Source of the DNA: Acidobacteria bacterium Mor1
Lineage (GTDB): Bacteria; Acidobacteriota; Polarisedimenticolia; Polarisedimenticolales; Polarisedimenticolaceae
Direction of reading: 5' to 3'
Assembly: GCA_001664505.1 (NCBI GenBank)
Contig: CP011806.1
Location: forward strand, 3,347,384 to 3,411,383
Length of the DNA stretch: 64,000 nt
Position numbers and translations under genes: made by a program. Below the pieces are notes generated by a model that saw only the letters and a list, made by a program, of their open reading frames with translations, made no database searches and was not told where the DNA came from. Below, piece after piece: positions 51,031 through 60,973 of the stretch (its first letter is position 1; the number at the start of each line of letters is the position of its first letter).

Positions 51031-51743
51031 CAGTCCTCGGCCCCGGCGTCGGTGGCCAGCACGTAGCCGACACCCCGCACGGTGATCAGACGCTTCGGCT
51101 GCTTGGCGTCCCGCTCGATCGCCTGGCGGATCCGCGAGACGTGCACGTCGATGGCCCGGTCGAAGGGACCCACCGATTCGCCGCGCAGGGCGTTCATCAG
51201 CTGCTCCCGGGACAACACCCGGCCGGCGTTGCCGGCCAACTCCCACAGCAGATCGAACTGGAACGAGGTGATGTTTCGCGGTTCGCCGTCGAGCAGCACC
51301 GTGCGGGCGTCGGCGTCGATCTCGAGGCCGCCGATGCGAATCATCCGTGCCGGTTTGCGCTCGATGGCTCCCCGGCGCAACACCGCCCTCAGCCGGGCCA
51401 GGAGCTCACGGGGACTGAAGGGCTTGGGCAAATAGTCATCGGCACCCAACTCCAGGCCGATCACCCGGTCGACCTCGTCGCCGCGAGCGGTCAGCATCAC
51501 GATCGGGATGGCGCTCTCGGACCGGAGCTTGCGGCAGAGGTCCATGCCGTCGCCGTCGGGGAGCATCACGTCGAGGATCAACGCGTCATGGCGATCGGGG
51601 TCCAGGGCGGCGACCCCCTCGGCGATGGTGCCGCAAACCTGGACCTCGAGCCCGTTGCCCCCCAGGTACTCCGCGACCATGGCGGAGAGGCGGGTGTCGT
51701 CCTCTATCATGAGGATGCGCGGTTGCTGGGCCCCGGAAGTCAT
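51030..51743 (-). CDS. CpxR-like OmpR-family response regulator
   Basis: A 237-residue regulator. The receiver (about 8-122) has E14-D15-D16, D58 (LILDVMLPDGDG) and TARGDEVDRVIGLELGADDYLPKPFSPRELLARLRAVLRR, close to the CpxR wording. The winged helix has the CpxR-like PFDRAIDVHVSRIRQAI segment and ends GVGYVLATD. Similarity to CpxR is my reading of conserved motifs; no alignment was run. GTAAA-N5-GTAAA, the CpxR site, occurs 47 bases upstream of its own start and again before the TonB receptor, which supports the assignment and autoregulation. Confidence 0.9.
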   Translation of the reverse strand: MTSGAQQPRILMIEDDTRLSAMVAEYLGGNGLEVQVCGTIAEGVAALDPDRHDALILDVMLPDGDGMDLCRKLRSESAIPIVMLTARGDEVDRVIGLELGADDYLPKPFSPRELLARLRAVLRRGAIERKPARMIRIGGLEIDADARTVLLDGEPRNITSFQFDLLWELAGNAGRVLSREQLMNALRGESVGPFDRAIDVHVSRIRQAIERDAKQPKRLITVRGVGYVLATDAGAED

Positions 51744-51789
51744 CGCGGTGAGCGTACTGCGGGGGGCCGTTTCCGGTCCATGGATCTGG

Positions 51790-51804
51790 GTAAAGTTCTG
51801 TAAA
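51790..51804. promoter_or_regulatory. CpxR box GTAAA-N5-GTAAA between regulator and lipoprotein genes
   Basis: Exact match to the CpxR consensus with a 10-base period. It lies 46 bases upstream of the regulator ATG and about 172 bases upstream of the divergent lipoprotein, so it could serve both, most clearly autoregulation. Confidence 0.6.
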
Positions 51805-51824
51805 GCAACGGCGCCTGGGTGGGG

Positions 51825-51843
51825 GTGTCGCGAATGGCGACAC
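51825..51843. promoter_or_regulatory. Inverted repeat GTGTCGC-N5-GCGACAC
   Basis: Perfect 7-base arms, 20 bases from the CpxR box in the same 233-base divergent region. Could be a second operator or a hairpin at the 5' end of a transcript. Confidence 0.35.
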
Positions 51844-51976
51844 TTTCCGCAAAGGCCCGACCGGCGTGGCTTCCTCGTTTCGGAATCGTGATCCGGCCGG
51901 AGGCTGGTTTCGGCGCCGGGCCCAACTTAAGTTTCACGTCGAATCGACGGCATGTCCGGGGGGGTAGGAGGCCTTG

Positions 51977-53359
51977 ATGAATCGGTACGCGAAGGCTGCG
52001 GCGCTGGCCGCTGCGTGTGCGCTGGTGCTTACCCTGCTCGGTTGTTCGGGCTCCAACTCCGCCAAGGGCGCCGCCCCGGCGGAAACCGCCGACGAGGCGG
52101 TGACCCGCGTGGCCAAGGGGCTCTCGGAGAATCGCCCCCAGGTGCTCTGGGAGTCGCTGCCTCCGAGCTACCGCGAAGATATCAACGGCTTGATCCAGGA
52201 AGCCGCGGCCCAGGCCGACCCGGAACTCTGGAACAAGAGCTTCGGCGTGATCCGCAAGGTCTCCCGCCTGCTCGACGAGAAGCGTGAGTTCATCCTCAAC
52301 CACCCGATGGTGGCCCAGCAGAAAGAACAGATGGGCGACATCGACGAGAACTGGGATTCGGTGGTCGGGATCTTCTCGGTGGTGGTCAACAGCGAGCTCG
52401 GCAACCTGGAGCAGCTGGCCGAAATGGATGTCCACGACTTCCTCTCGGGCACCGGCCATGAGCTGATGAACGAAATCGCCAAGGCTTCGGCGTTGACTCC
52501 CGAAGACTCCTTCCGCACCGAGATGAGCAACCTGGCCAAGACCAAGGCCACGGTGATCTCCTCCGACGGCGACACCGCCCGGGTCAAGGTCGAGGTGCCG
52601 GGCAAGCCGGTCAAGGAAGAGGACTACGTCCGGGTCGAGGGCTACTGGGTCACGGCCGAGATGGCCAACGACTGGGACAAGGAGATGGCCGAAGCGCGGC
52701 AGAAGATCGCCGAGCTCTCGGGCAGCCAGGACGAGCAGCAAAAGCAGAAGCTGCTGATGCAGATCTCGATGGTCGACGGCGCCGTCGACTCGCTGCTCAA
52801 CGCCAACAGCGAGGCGGAGTTCCAGGCGGGCATCGGCGCGATGATGGGTATGGCCATGGGCGCGATGATGTCCCAGGCTGCCGAAGCCCAGCCGGACAGT
52901 TCCTTCGGCGGCGCGCCGTCGATGGAACCGGGCGCCGGCTTCGGCGAACCCTCGGGCGTGGCCCAGGGCAACCCCGGCCAGAACCCGCAGATGAATCTCC
53001 GCAACGAGCCTGCCGGCCGGAGCGACAAGGACGCCATGGTCGAGCTCGGCCTCGAGCGGGCCAACAACTTCCCGAGCGACCCCCAGGCCCAGCCCCGGCG
53101 CCAGATGGCGCTGGACCTGCCGGGCGGTGACTACGAACAGCCGGTCAGCGGACCGAAGGTGATCCAGGTGGGCGAGGCGAAGAGCTACGTCGGCCAGGTC
53201 GTCCAGGTCACCCGGGACAACGGCTCGGACATGCGCGGCCGCCTGACCGAGGTCACCGGCAACGCCCTGGTGCTGGAACAGGAACTGGCCGCAGGTCACG
53301 TCTCCTTCCGGGTGCGCAAGGACGAGATCGCCTCGCTGAACATCGTCCCCCGCCGCTAG
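51977..53359 (+). CDS. Lipoprotein with helical core and C-terminal Sm-like barrel
   Basis: A 460-residue lipoprotein. AGGAGG stands 5 bases from the ATG at 51977; the TTG one codon earlier is less likely. The lipobox LTLLGC puts the lipid on C23. A conserved-looking helical domain (about 35-270; RVAKGLSENRPQVLWESLPPSY) is followed by a Met/Gly-rich, low-complexity stretch (about 275-345; IGAMMGMAMGAMMSQAA) and a C-terminal small beta-barrel (about 405-460; YVGQVVQVTRDNGSDMRGRLTEVTGNALVLEQ, VSFRVRKDEIASLNIV) that resembles Sm-like/SH3 folds. Function unknown. It is divergent from the CpxR-like regulator, across the CpxR box, so it may be an envelope-stress effector. Confidence 0.7.
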   Translation: MNRYAKAAALAAACALVLTLLGCSGSNSAKGAAPAETADEAVTRVAKGLSENRPQVLWESLPPSYREDINGLIQEAAAQADPELWNKSFGVIRKVSRLLDEKREFILNHPMVAQQKEQMGDIDENWDSVVGIFSVVVNSELGNLEQLAEMDVHDFLSGTGHELMNEIAKASALTPEDSFRTEMSNLAKTKATVISSDGDTARVKVEVPGKPVKEEDYVRVEGYWVTAEMANDWDKEMAEARQKIAELSGSQDEQQKQKLLMQISMVDGAVDSLLNANSEAEFQAGIGAMMGMAMGAMMSQAAEAQPDSSFGGAPSMEPGAGFGEPSGVAQGNPGQNPQMNLRNEPAGRSDKDAMVELGLERANNFPSDPQAQPRRQMALDLPGGDYEQPVSGPKVIQVGEAKSYVGQVVQVTRDNGSDMRGRLTEVTGNALVLEQELAAGHVSFRVRKDEIASLNIVPRR

Positions 53360-53410
53360 GAAAGAGCGGCCCCATTCGGCGCTAAACCCGCCACCTCAGG
53401 ACCCGATAAG

Positions 53411-53445
53411 CTCCGTCCGCGACTGTGTTAGAGTCGCGGACGGAG
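53411..53445 (+). promoter_or_regulatory. Perfect 14-base hairpin covering the Shine-Dalgarno site of the sulfotransferase gene
   Basis: CTCCGTCCGCGACT (53411-53424) pairs with AGTCGCGGACGGAG (53432-53445) around a 7-base loop. The right arm ends in GGAG, the ribosome site 6 bases before the TTG at 53452. If transcribed from upstream, the site would be buried. A TGTTAGAGT extended -10-like element lies in the loop, so a shorter mRNA could escape it. It could also serve as a terminator of the lipoprotein gene. Confidence 0.55.
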
Positions 53446-53451
53446 CATCCC

Positions 53452-54264
53452 TTGAGCCGAATGGTCGCCATCGTCGGGTTTCAGCGGTCCGGCACCAACA
53501 TGGTCCGCAGCCTGCTGGCCACCCACCCCCGCCTTCAGGTCTACGACGAGATCTTCAATGCACGCCGTCCCGAGGACGGTGAAGAACACGTCTACAAGCT
53601 GCGCAACTTCTGGAACTACATGCTCGGCCGGGCCGAGTCCGATCCGGAGATGGTGCTGCCGATGCGCCGGCCCGAGTTGATCGGCGACTACCTGGACGCC
53701 CTGATCGAGGCAAGCGCCCCCGCGGTTCCGGTGATCGACATCAAGTTCAACTCGTTCCACCACGGGAACGCCGGCTGGCACGATCTGACCCAGCCGCCGC
53801 GATTACTCGACCTGCTGCGGGAACGGGAGGTGCCGTTGATCCACCTCTACCGGCGCAACCGGCTCAAGCGGGCGCTGTCGGTCCAGACTGCCCGCAAGAC
53901 CGGGATCTACGCCGTGCGCAAGGAGATCGACACCAGCGACCGGCACACCGAGATCGATCCCCGGGCGCTGCTCGGCGACCTGGTCGCCGACCACATCGAG
54001 ATCAAGCAGGTGATGCACATGCTGGGCAACTACCCGCTGGCCGCCCAGGTGGACTACGAAGACCTCTACCGGGGGGACAGCCGGGAGCCCGACCTGACCG
54101 CCCTCGAGGAGGCGCTGACCCGTTTCGGCCTGCCCGGGCCGATGACCACCGAGCACCTGGTTCGCAAACTCAACTCCGACCGGCTCCAGGACGTGATCTC
54201 CAACTTCGATGAGGTCGAGGCCGCTCTGCGGGGCACCCCCTTCGCCGAGCATCTGGCCGGCTGA
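53452..54264 (+). CDS. Sulfotransferase-family protein (Stf0/LPS-sulfotransferase-like)
   Basis: A 270-residue cytosolic enzyme. The TTG at 53452 has GGAG 6 bases upstream, whereas the ATG at 53461 and the GTG at 53425 lack a usable site. The 5'-phosphosulfate loop is GFQRSGTNMV (residues 9-18) and the 3'-phosphate region is HLYRRNRLKRALS (about 132-144), as in PAPS-dependent sulfotransferases. A later YEDLYRGDSREPDLTALEEALTRFGL stretch resembles the C-terminal helices of Stf0-like proteins. The acceptor, perhaps a glycolipid or LPS sugar, is not known. It stands between the lipoprotein and the zinc-ribbon kinase gene. Confidence 0.85.
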   Translation: MSRMVAIVGFQRSGTNMVRSLLATHPRLQVYDEIFNARRPEDGEEHVYKLRNFWNYMLGRAESDPEMVLPMRRPELIGDYLDALIEASAPAVPVIDIKFNSFHHGNAGWHDLTQPPRLLDLLREREVPLIHLYRRNRLKRALSVQTARKTGIYAVRKEIDTSDRHTEIDPRALLGDLVADHIEIKQVMHMLGNYPLAAQVDYEDLYRGDSREPDLTALEEALTRFGLPGPMTTEHLVRKLNSDRLQDVISNFDEVEAALRGTPFAEHLAG

Positions 54265-54373
54265 CCCGCCTCCTGACAGCCAGCCGCTGAGCAACTCCGG
54301 ATCCCGCCTGGCCACTTCGCATCCCGGACAGCTTGTTCCTCGTCGGCGCTCCCCCTTGTCGGGCGCTTCGGGG

Positions 54374-54379
54374 TACTAT
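54374..54379 (+). promoter_or_regulatory. -10-like hexamer TACTAT, 8 bases before the kinase ATG
   Basis: TACTAT (4 of 6) is followed by TTCCGGCT and the ATG at 54388 with no Shine-Dalgarno sequence; consistent with a leaderless or nearly leaderless mRNA. Confidence 0.4.
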
Positions 54380-54387
54380 TTCCGGCT

Positions 54388-57171
<2,784 letters not shown>

Positions 57172-57190
57172 GCGCTTTCGTTTTCAACGG

Positions 57191-57208
57191 CTCCGCGGTG
57201 CCGCGGAG
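57191..57208. terminator. Hairpin between convergent kinase and PEGA genes
   Basis: CTCCGCGG-TG-CCGCGGAG, perfect 8-base arms, between the kinase stop and the PEGA stop. No T-tract, so a modest bidirectional terminator at best. Confidence 0.45.
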
Positions 57209-57211
57209 AGA

Positions 57212-57577
57212 TCAGTCACGCAGGTCGAGACGCACGTCGATCTCGTGCCCCGCCTTGACCCGCACCCGCTGACGGGCGACGTCGCCATCCGGAGTGACCA
57301 GCTTGATCACGTGCCAGCCCGGGAGCAGGCGCAGCTTGCCGGGATAGCCGTCGAACTGGCGCACCTGGCCACGGTAGGCGCCGTCGACCCAGACCTGGGT
57401 CGCCTTGGGCCGGACGTTGAGGTCGATCACACCACGGGCCGGCCCGTTGACCTTCACCACCTTGACCGGGCGGGGCTTGGCCACGACGATCACGGCGCGG
57501 CCGGCCTGGGCATCGGCCGAGGGCATTGCAAGAAAAGCCATACTGGCTGCGGCGAGAATCACGTTTCGGAACTTCAT
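57212..57577 (-). CDS. Small exported PEGA-domain protein
   Basis: A 121-residue protein from the ATG at 57577 (AAGGAA 7 bases upstream) with a signal peptide (MKFRNVILAAASMAFLAMPSADA). The mature part is one PEGA-like beta domain (about 45-118; GVIDLNVRPKATQVWVDGAYRGQVRQ, LRLLPGWHVIKLVTPDG, RQRVRVKAGHEIDVRLDL), as found in surface proteins and in kinase extracellular regions. It has no catalytic residues and likely binds a partner in the periplasm. The basic segment KPRPVKVVKV precedes the domain. It is convergent with the zinc-ribbon kinase, and no direct operon partner exists. Confidence 0.8.
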   Translation of the reverse strand: MKFRNVILAAASMAFLAMPSADAQAGRAVIVVAKPRPVKVVKVNGPARGVIDLNVRPKATQVWVDGAYRGQVRQFDGYPGKLRLLPGWHVIKLVTPDGDVARQRVRVKAGHEIDVRLDLRD

Positions 57578-57781
57578 AGCTCGTTTCCTTCCAGCCCCCT
57601 GCTTGCTCGTGCCCATGTTGGACTCGCAAGGGAGACGAAGGGTTCAGCCGGTAGGTGTCTTTTTGTCGGCACACGTCGCGTCGCCGACCGGAAAACACCT
57701 ACGATTGGGAAGAAGTCCTAGCCTCTCTGGGCAAGTAAGGCTTGAACACAAGGCTGACGCCGGGACGAATCCCCTGACCCG

Positions 57782-60700
57782 CTACTTCGAGCGGTCGACC
57801 AGGCTGTAGACCGCGGGGATGATCAGTAGCGTCAGCGCCGTCGACGTGATCAAACCGCCGATGACCGTCAGCGCCATCGGACTGCGCAGCTCGCTGCCGG
57901 CGCCGAGACCGAGCGCCATGGGGAAAAGCCCCAACACCGTCGTCGCGGTGGTCATCAGGATCGGGCGCAGCCGCACCCTGCCGGCGCGCTCCAATGCCTC
58001 GAGCTTGGCCATGCCACGCCGCCGCAACTGGTTGGTGTAGTCGACCAGGATGATGGCGTTGTTGACCACGATCCCCGCCAGCAGGATCGCGCCGATCAAG
58101 ACCACGATGCTGATGTTGACGCCGAACAGCGCCAACGTGCCGAGCATGCCGATCACCGAGAAGGGCACGCTGAACAGGATCACGAAGGGGTGGATCAGCG
58201 ACTCGAACTGGCTGGCCATCACCAGGTAGACCATGAAGATCGCCAGTCCGATGGCCATGCGCATGCTGTTGAACGAGGTCTCCATCTCCTGGCGCTGACC
58301 GCCGATCAGGTAGTCGAAGCCCGGCGGAAACTGCATCTGCTCCAGCGCCGCGACGATGTCCTCGGTGGCGGCGCCCAGGTCCCGGCCGACGAGGTTGGCG
58401 GAGATCAGCGCCACCCGGTCCCCCTCGGCGCGGCGAATCTCCGCGGGGCCTTCCAGTTCGACCACGTCGGCCACCGCCGAGAGCGGTATCGCGGTCTTGC
58501 CCTGCTGCAGCACCGTCAGCGCCATCAGGTCCTCGGGGCTGTCCCGGTACTGCTCCTCGGCGCGCAGGCGGATGTCGATGCTGCGGTCTTCCCGCTGGAT
58601 GTCGGTGGCGACGGAGCCCTGCACCTTGGAGCGCACCACCGAAGCGACCTGGTCCAGGGTCAGGCCGAAGCTGGCCAGCCGCGCCCGGTCGAAATAGATC
58701 TGGAGCTCGGGGTTGCCTCCCTCGGTCGACGATTTCACGTCGGCCAGGCCCGGGATCGCCCGCATGCGGGTCATCAAATCCTCGGCCAGCCGCTCGAGCA
58801 GCGTCAGGTTGTAGCCGCGAATCTCGATCTCGACCGGCGTGCGGAAGCTGAAGTAGGAGGGACGGCCGAAGCGGTAGTCCAGGTCTCCCTGGAGGTCCAG
58901 TTCGTCGCGCAGCGACGCCATCAACGCCTCTTCACGCTCGCGGGAAACGGGCGGCGCCACGGTCAGGGTCAGCTGCCCGATATTCTCCCGGCGCTCTCCG
59001 GCGACGCCCCCCTGCTGATTCGAGGCGCCGACGATGGCGTAGACGGTGGTCACGCCGTCGAGCTGCTCGCCGGCGAAGGACTCCAGGGAAGCCATCCGGC
59101 GGCGGTTGATGTCCAGGTGGGTTCCCGGCGGCAGGGTGGTGTCGACGAAGAACTCCCCCTGTACCAGTTCCGGCACCAGTTCCTGGCCCAGCGTCGGATA
59201 CAGCATCAGGCTTCCGGCAAGCAGCACGAAGGCGATCAGCACGGTGACGAACGCGTGGCGCAGCACCCAGCGAAGCGTCACCTCGTAGACCGCCGCGATC
59301 CGGTCGAACACCAGCTTGAACAGCGCCAGAGGCAACGCGAACACCGCGCCGATGACCAGCATCACCCCCTTGAACAGCATCTTGACCAGCCGGGCAATGC
59401 CGACCCCGACGAAGACGAAGGCCTTGTCGATGGCCAGGGCCAGCTTGCCCCGCTTGCGCTCCTGCCCCTCGGCGGCGACCGGATCGTCGAGCCCGGCGGC
59501 GGGGTCGAATCGGCGAGAGGCCAGCATCGGGATCACGGTGATCGCCACGATCAACGACACGATCAGCGAGAAGGTCACCGTCAGCGCCTGATCGCCGAAG
59601 AGCTGCCCGGCGATCCCCTCGACGAACACGATCGGCACGAACACGCAGATGGTGGTCAGGGTGCTGGCGATCACCGCCCGGGCGACCTCACCGGCCCCCT
59701 TCCGCGCCGCCTCGATCTCGTCGAGCCCCTGATCCCTTCGCCGCTGGATCGCCTCCAACACGACGATGGAGTTGTCGACCAGCAGTCCGATTCCCAGGGT
59801 CAGCCCACCCAGGGACATGATGTTCAGCGAGATACCGCCGACAAACATCAGAAAGAAGGTCGCGACCACCGAGATCGGAATCGCGATGCCGATGATCAAG
59901 GTCGTCTTCCAGCTCCGCAGGAAGAGGAACAAGACCAGGATCGCCAGCATGCCGCCGTAGAGTGCAGTCTGCAACACCTCGGAGACCGAGTCCCGGATGT
60001 AGCCCGCCTGATCGGTGATCACCTCCAGCCGCAGCTCCGGATCCAGCTCGACCAGCCGTTGGCGCAGGTCGTCGATGGCGGCCTGGACCGCGTCGGAGAC
60101 GGCGACGGTGTTGGTGCCCCCCTCCTTGTAGACCGCGACCTCGACGCTCTCCCGGCCGTTGATCCGGGTGATGACCTCCCGCTCCTTGGCGCCCCGATAG
60201 ATCCGGGCCACATCGCTCAGGCGCACGATGGCGCCCTGGGAGCTGTCGATGACCACCGGCTCCATATCCTCGGCGCGGATGAACTCGTTGATCGTGCGGA
60301 CCAGATACTCGGTCTGGCCTTCGCGCAGGCGGCCGCCGGTCAGGTTGATGTTCTCGGCGGCGAGGCGGTTCAGCACCTGGTCGACGGTCAGCCCCAGGTT
60401 GGCCAGCTGCCGTTCATCGAGGGCGACCTGGATCTCTTCTTCGAGACCACCGCTGACCACGACCGCGGCAACCCCCTCGATCCGCTCCAGCGCCCGCTTG
60501 ACCTGTTCTTCCGCCAGCAGGCGCAGCCGCACCAGATTGTCCTCGCCGTAGATCCCGAGGCGCAGGATCGGGTCCAGCGCCGGGTCGTAGCGCAGCAACA
60601 GCGGGCGCTCGGCGTCGTCGGGCAGGCGCAACACGTCGAGGCGTTCGCGTACATCCAGCGCCGCCAGGTCCATGTTGGTGCCCCAGGCGAACTCCAGGGT

Positions 60701-60973
60701 CACCTCGCTGACATCGGGGCGCGAACTGGACGTCACCCGGGTGACGTTGTTGACCACGCCGACGGCGTTCTCCACCGGGCGGGTGACCAGACCCTCGATC
60801 TCCATCGGAGCTGCGCCGTCGTACTCGGTCTGGACCGTCAGCGACGGATAGCTGATATCCGGCAGCAGATCGGTAGCCAGGTTGCCGAAGGCGACCACGC
60901 CGAAGACCACGGCGGCGAGAGCGAAGATGAAGATGCTGACCGGTCGATCGGTCGAGAGCTCGATCAGTTTCAA
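57782..60973 (-). CDS. RND-family efflux permease (AcrB/HAE1 type)
   Basis: A 1063-residue permease with TTG start overlapping the adaptor stop. TM1 about 12-32; large periplasmic porter domain; TM4 region GLTLGIGLLVDNSIVVLEAI with the single Asp of the proton relay (D followed by Asn, where AcrB has D407-D408); TM10 region ILLAGIVVNNAIILVDYTNQ. Twelve core TM helices plus extra hydrophobic segments in the central cytosolic loop (about 505-565; VGVGIARLVKMLFKGVMLVIGAVFALPLALFKLVF) that AcrB lacks. Ends LIIPAVYSLVDRSK. It should pair with the adaptor encoded upstream and possibly with the second permease. Substrates unknown; lipophilic compounds are typical. Confidence 0.9.
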   Translation of the reverse strand: MKLIELSTDRPVSIFIFALAAVVFGVVAFGNLATDLLPDISYPSLTVQTEYDGAAPMEIEGLVTRPVENAVGVVNNVTRVTSSSRPDVSEVTLEFAWGTNMDLAALDVRERLDVLRLPDDAERPLLLRYDPALDPILRLGIYGEDNLVRLRLLAEEQVKRALERIEGVAAVVVSGGLEEEIQVALDERQLANLGLTVDQVLNRLAAENINLTGGRLREGQTEYLVRTINEFIRAEDMEPVVIDSSQGAIVRLSDVARIYRGAKEREVITRINGRESVEVAVYKEGGTNTVAVSDAVQAAIDDLRQRLVELDPELRLEVITDQAGYIRDSVSEVLQTALYGGMLAILVLFLFLRSWKTTLIIGIAIPISVVATFFLMFVGGISLNIMSLGGLTLGIGLLVDNSIVVLEAIQRRRDQGLDEIEAARKGAGEVARAVIASTLTTICVFVPIVFVEGIAGQLFGDQALTVTFSLIVSLIVAITVIPMLASRRFDPAAGLDDPVAAEGQERKRGKLALAIDKAFVFVGVGIARLVKMLFKGVMLVIGAVFALPLALFKLVFDRIAAVYEVTLRWVLRHAFVTVLIAFVLLAGSLMLYPTLGQELVPELVQGEFFVDTTLPPGTHLDINRRRMASLESFAGEQLDGVTTVYAIVGASNQQGGVAGERRENIGQLTLTVAPPVSREREEALMASLRDELDLQGDLDYRFGRPSYFSFRTPVEIEIRGYNLTLLERLAEDLMTRMRAIPGLADVKSSTEGGNPELQIYFDRARLASFGLTLDQVASVVRSKVQGSVATDIQREDRSIDIRLRAEEQYRDSPEDLMALTVLQQGKTAIPLSAVADVVELEGPAEIRRAEGDRVALISANLVGRDLGAATEDIVAALEQMQFPPGFDYLIGGQRQEMETSFNSMRMAIGLAIFMVYLVMASQFESLIHPFVILFSVPFSVIGMLGTLALFGVNISIVVLIGAILLAGIVVNNAIILVDYTNQLRRRGMAKLEALERAGRVRLRPILMTTATTVLGLFPMALGLGAGSELRSPMALTVIGGLITSTALTLLIIPAVYSLVDRSK

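Noticed and set aside
53425-54264. GTG at 53425 as sulfotransferase start
   Set aside because: The codon lies in the loop of the hairpin and has no ribosome site; the TTG at 53452 has GGAG 6 bases upstream.
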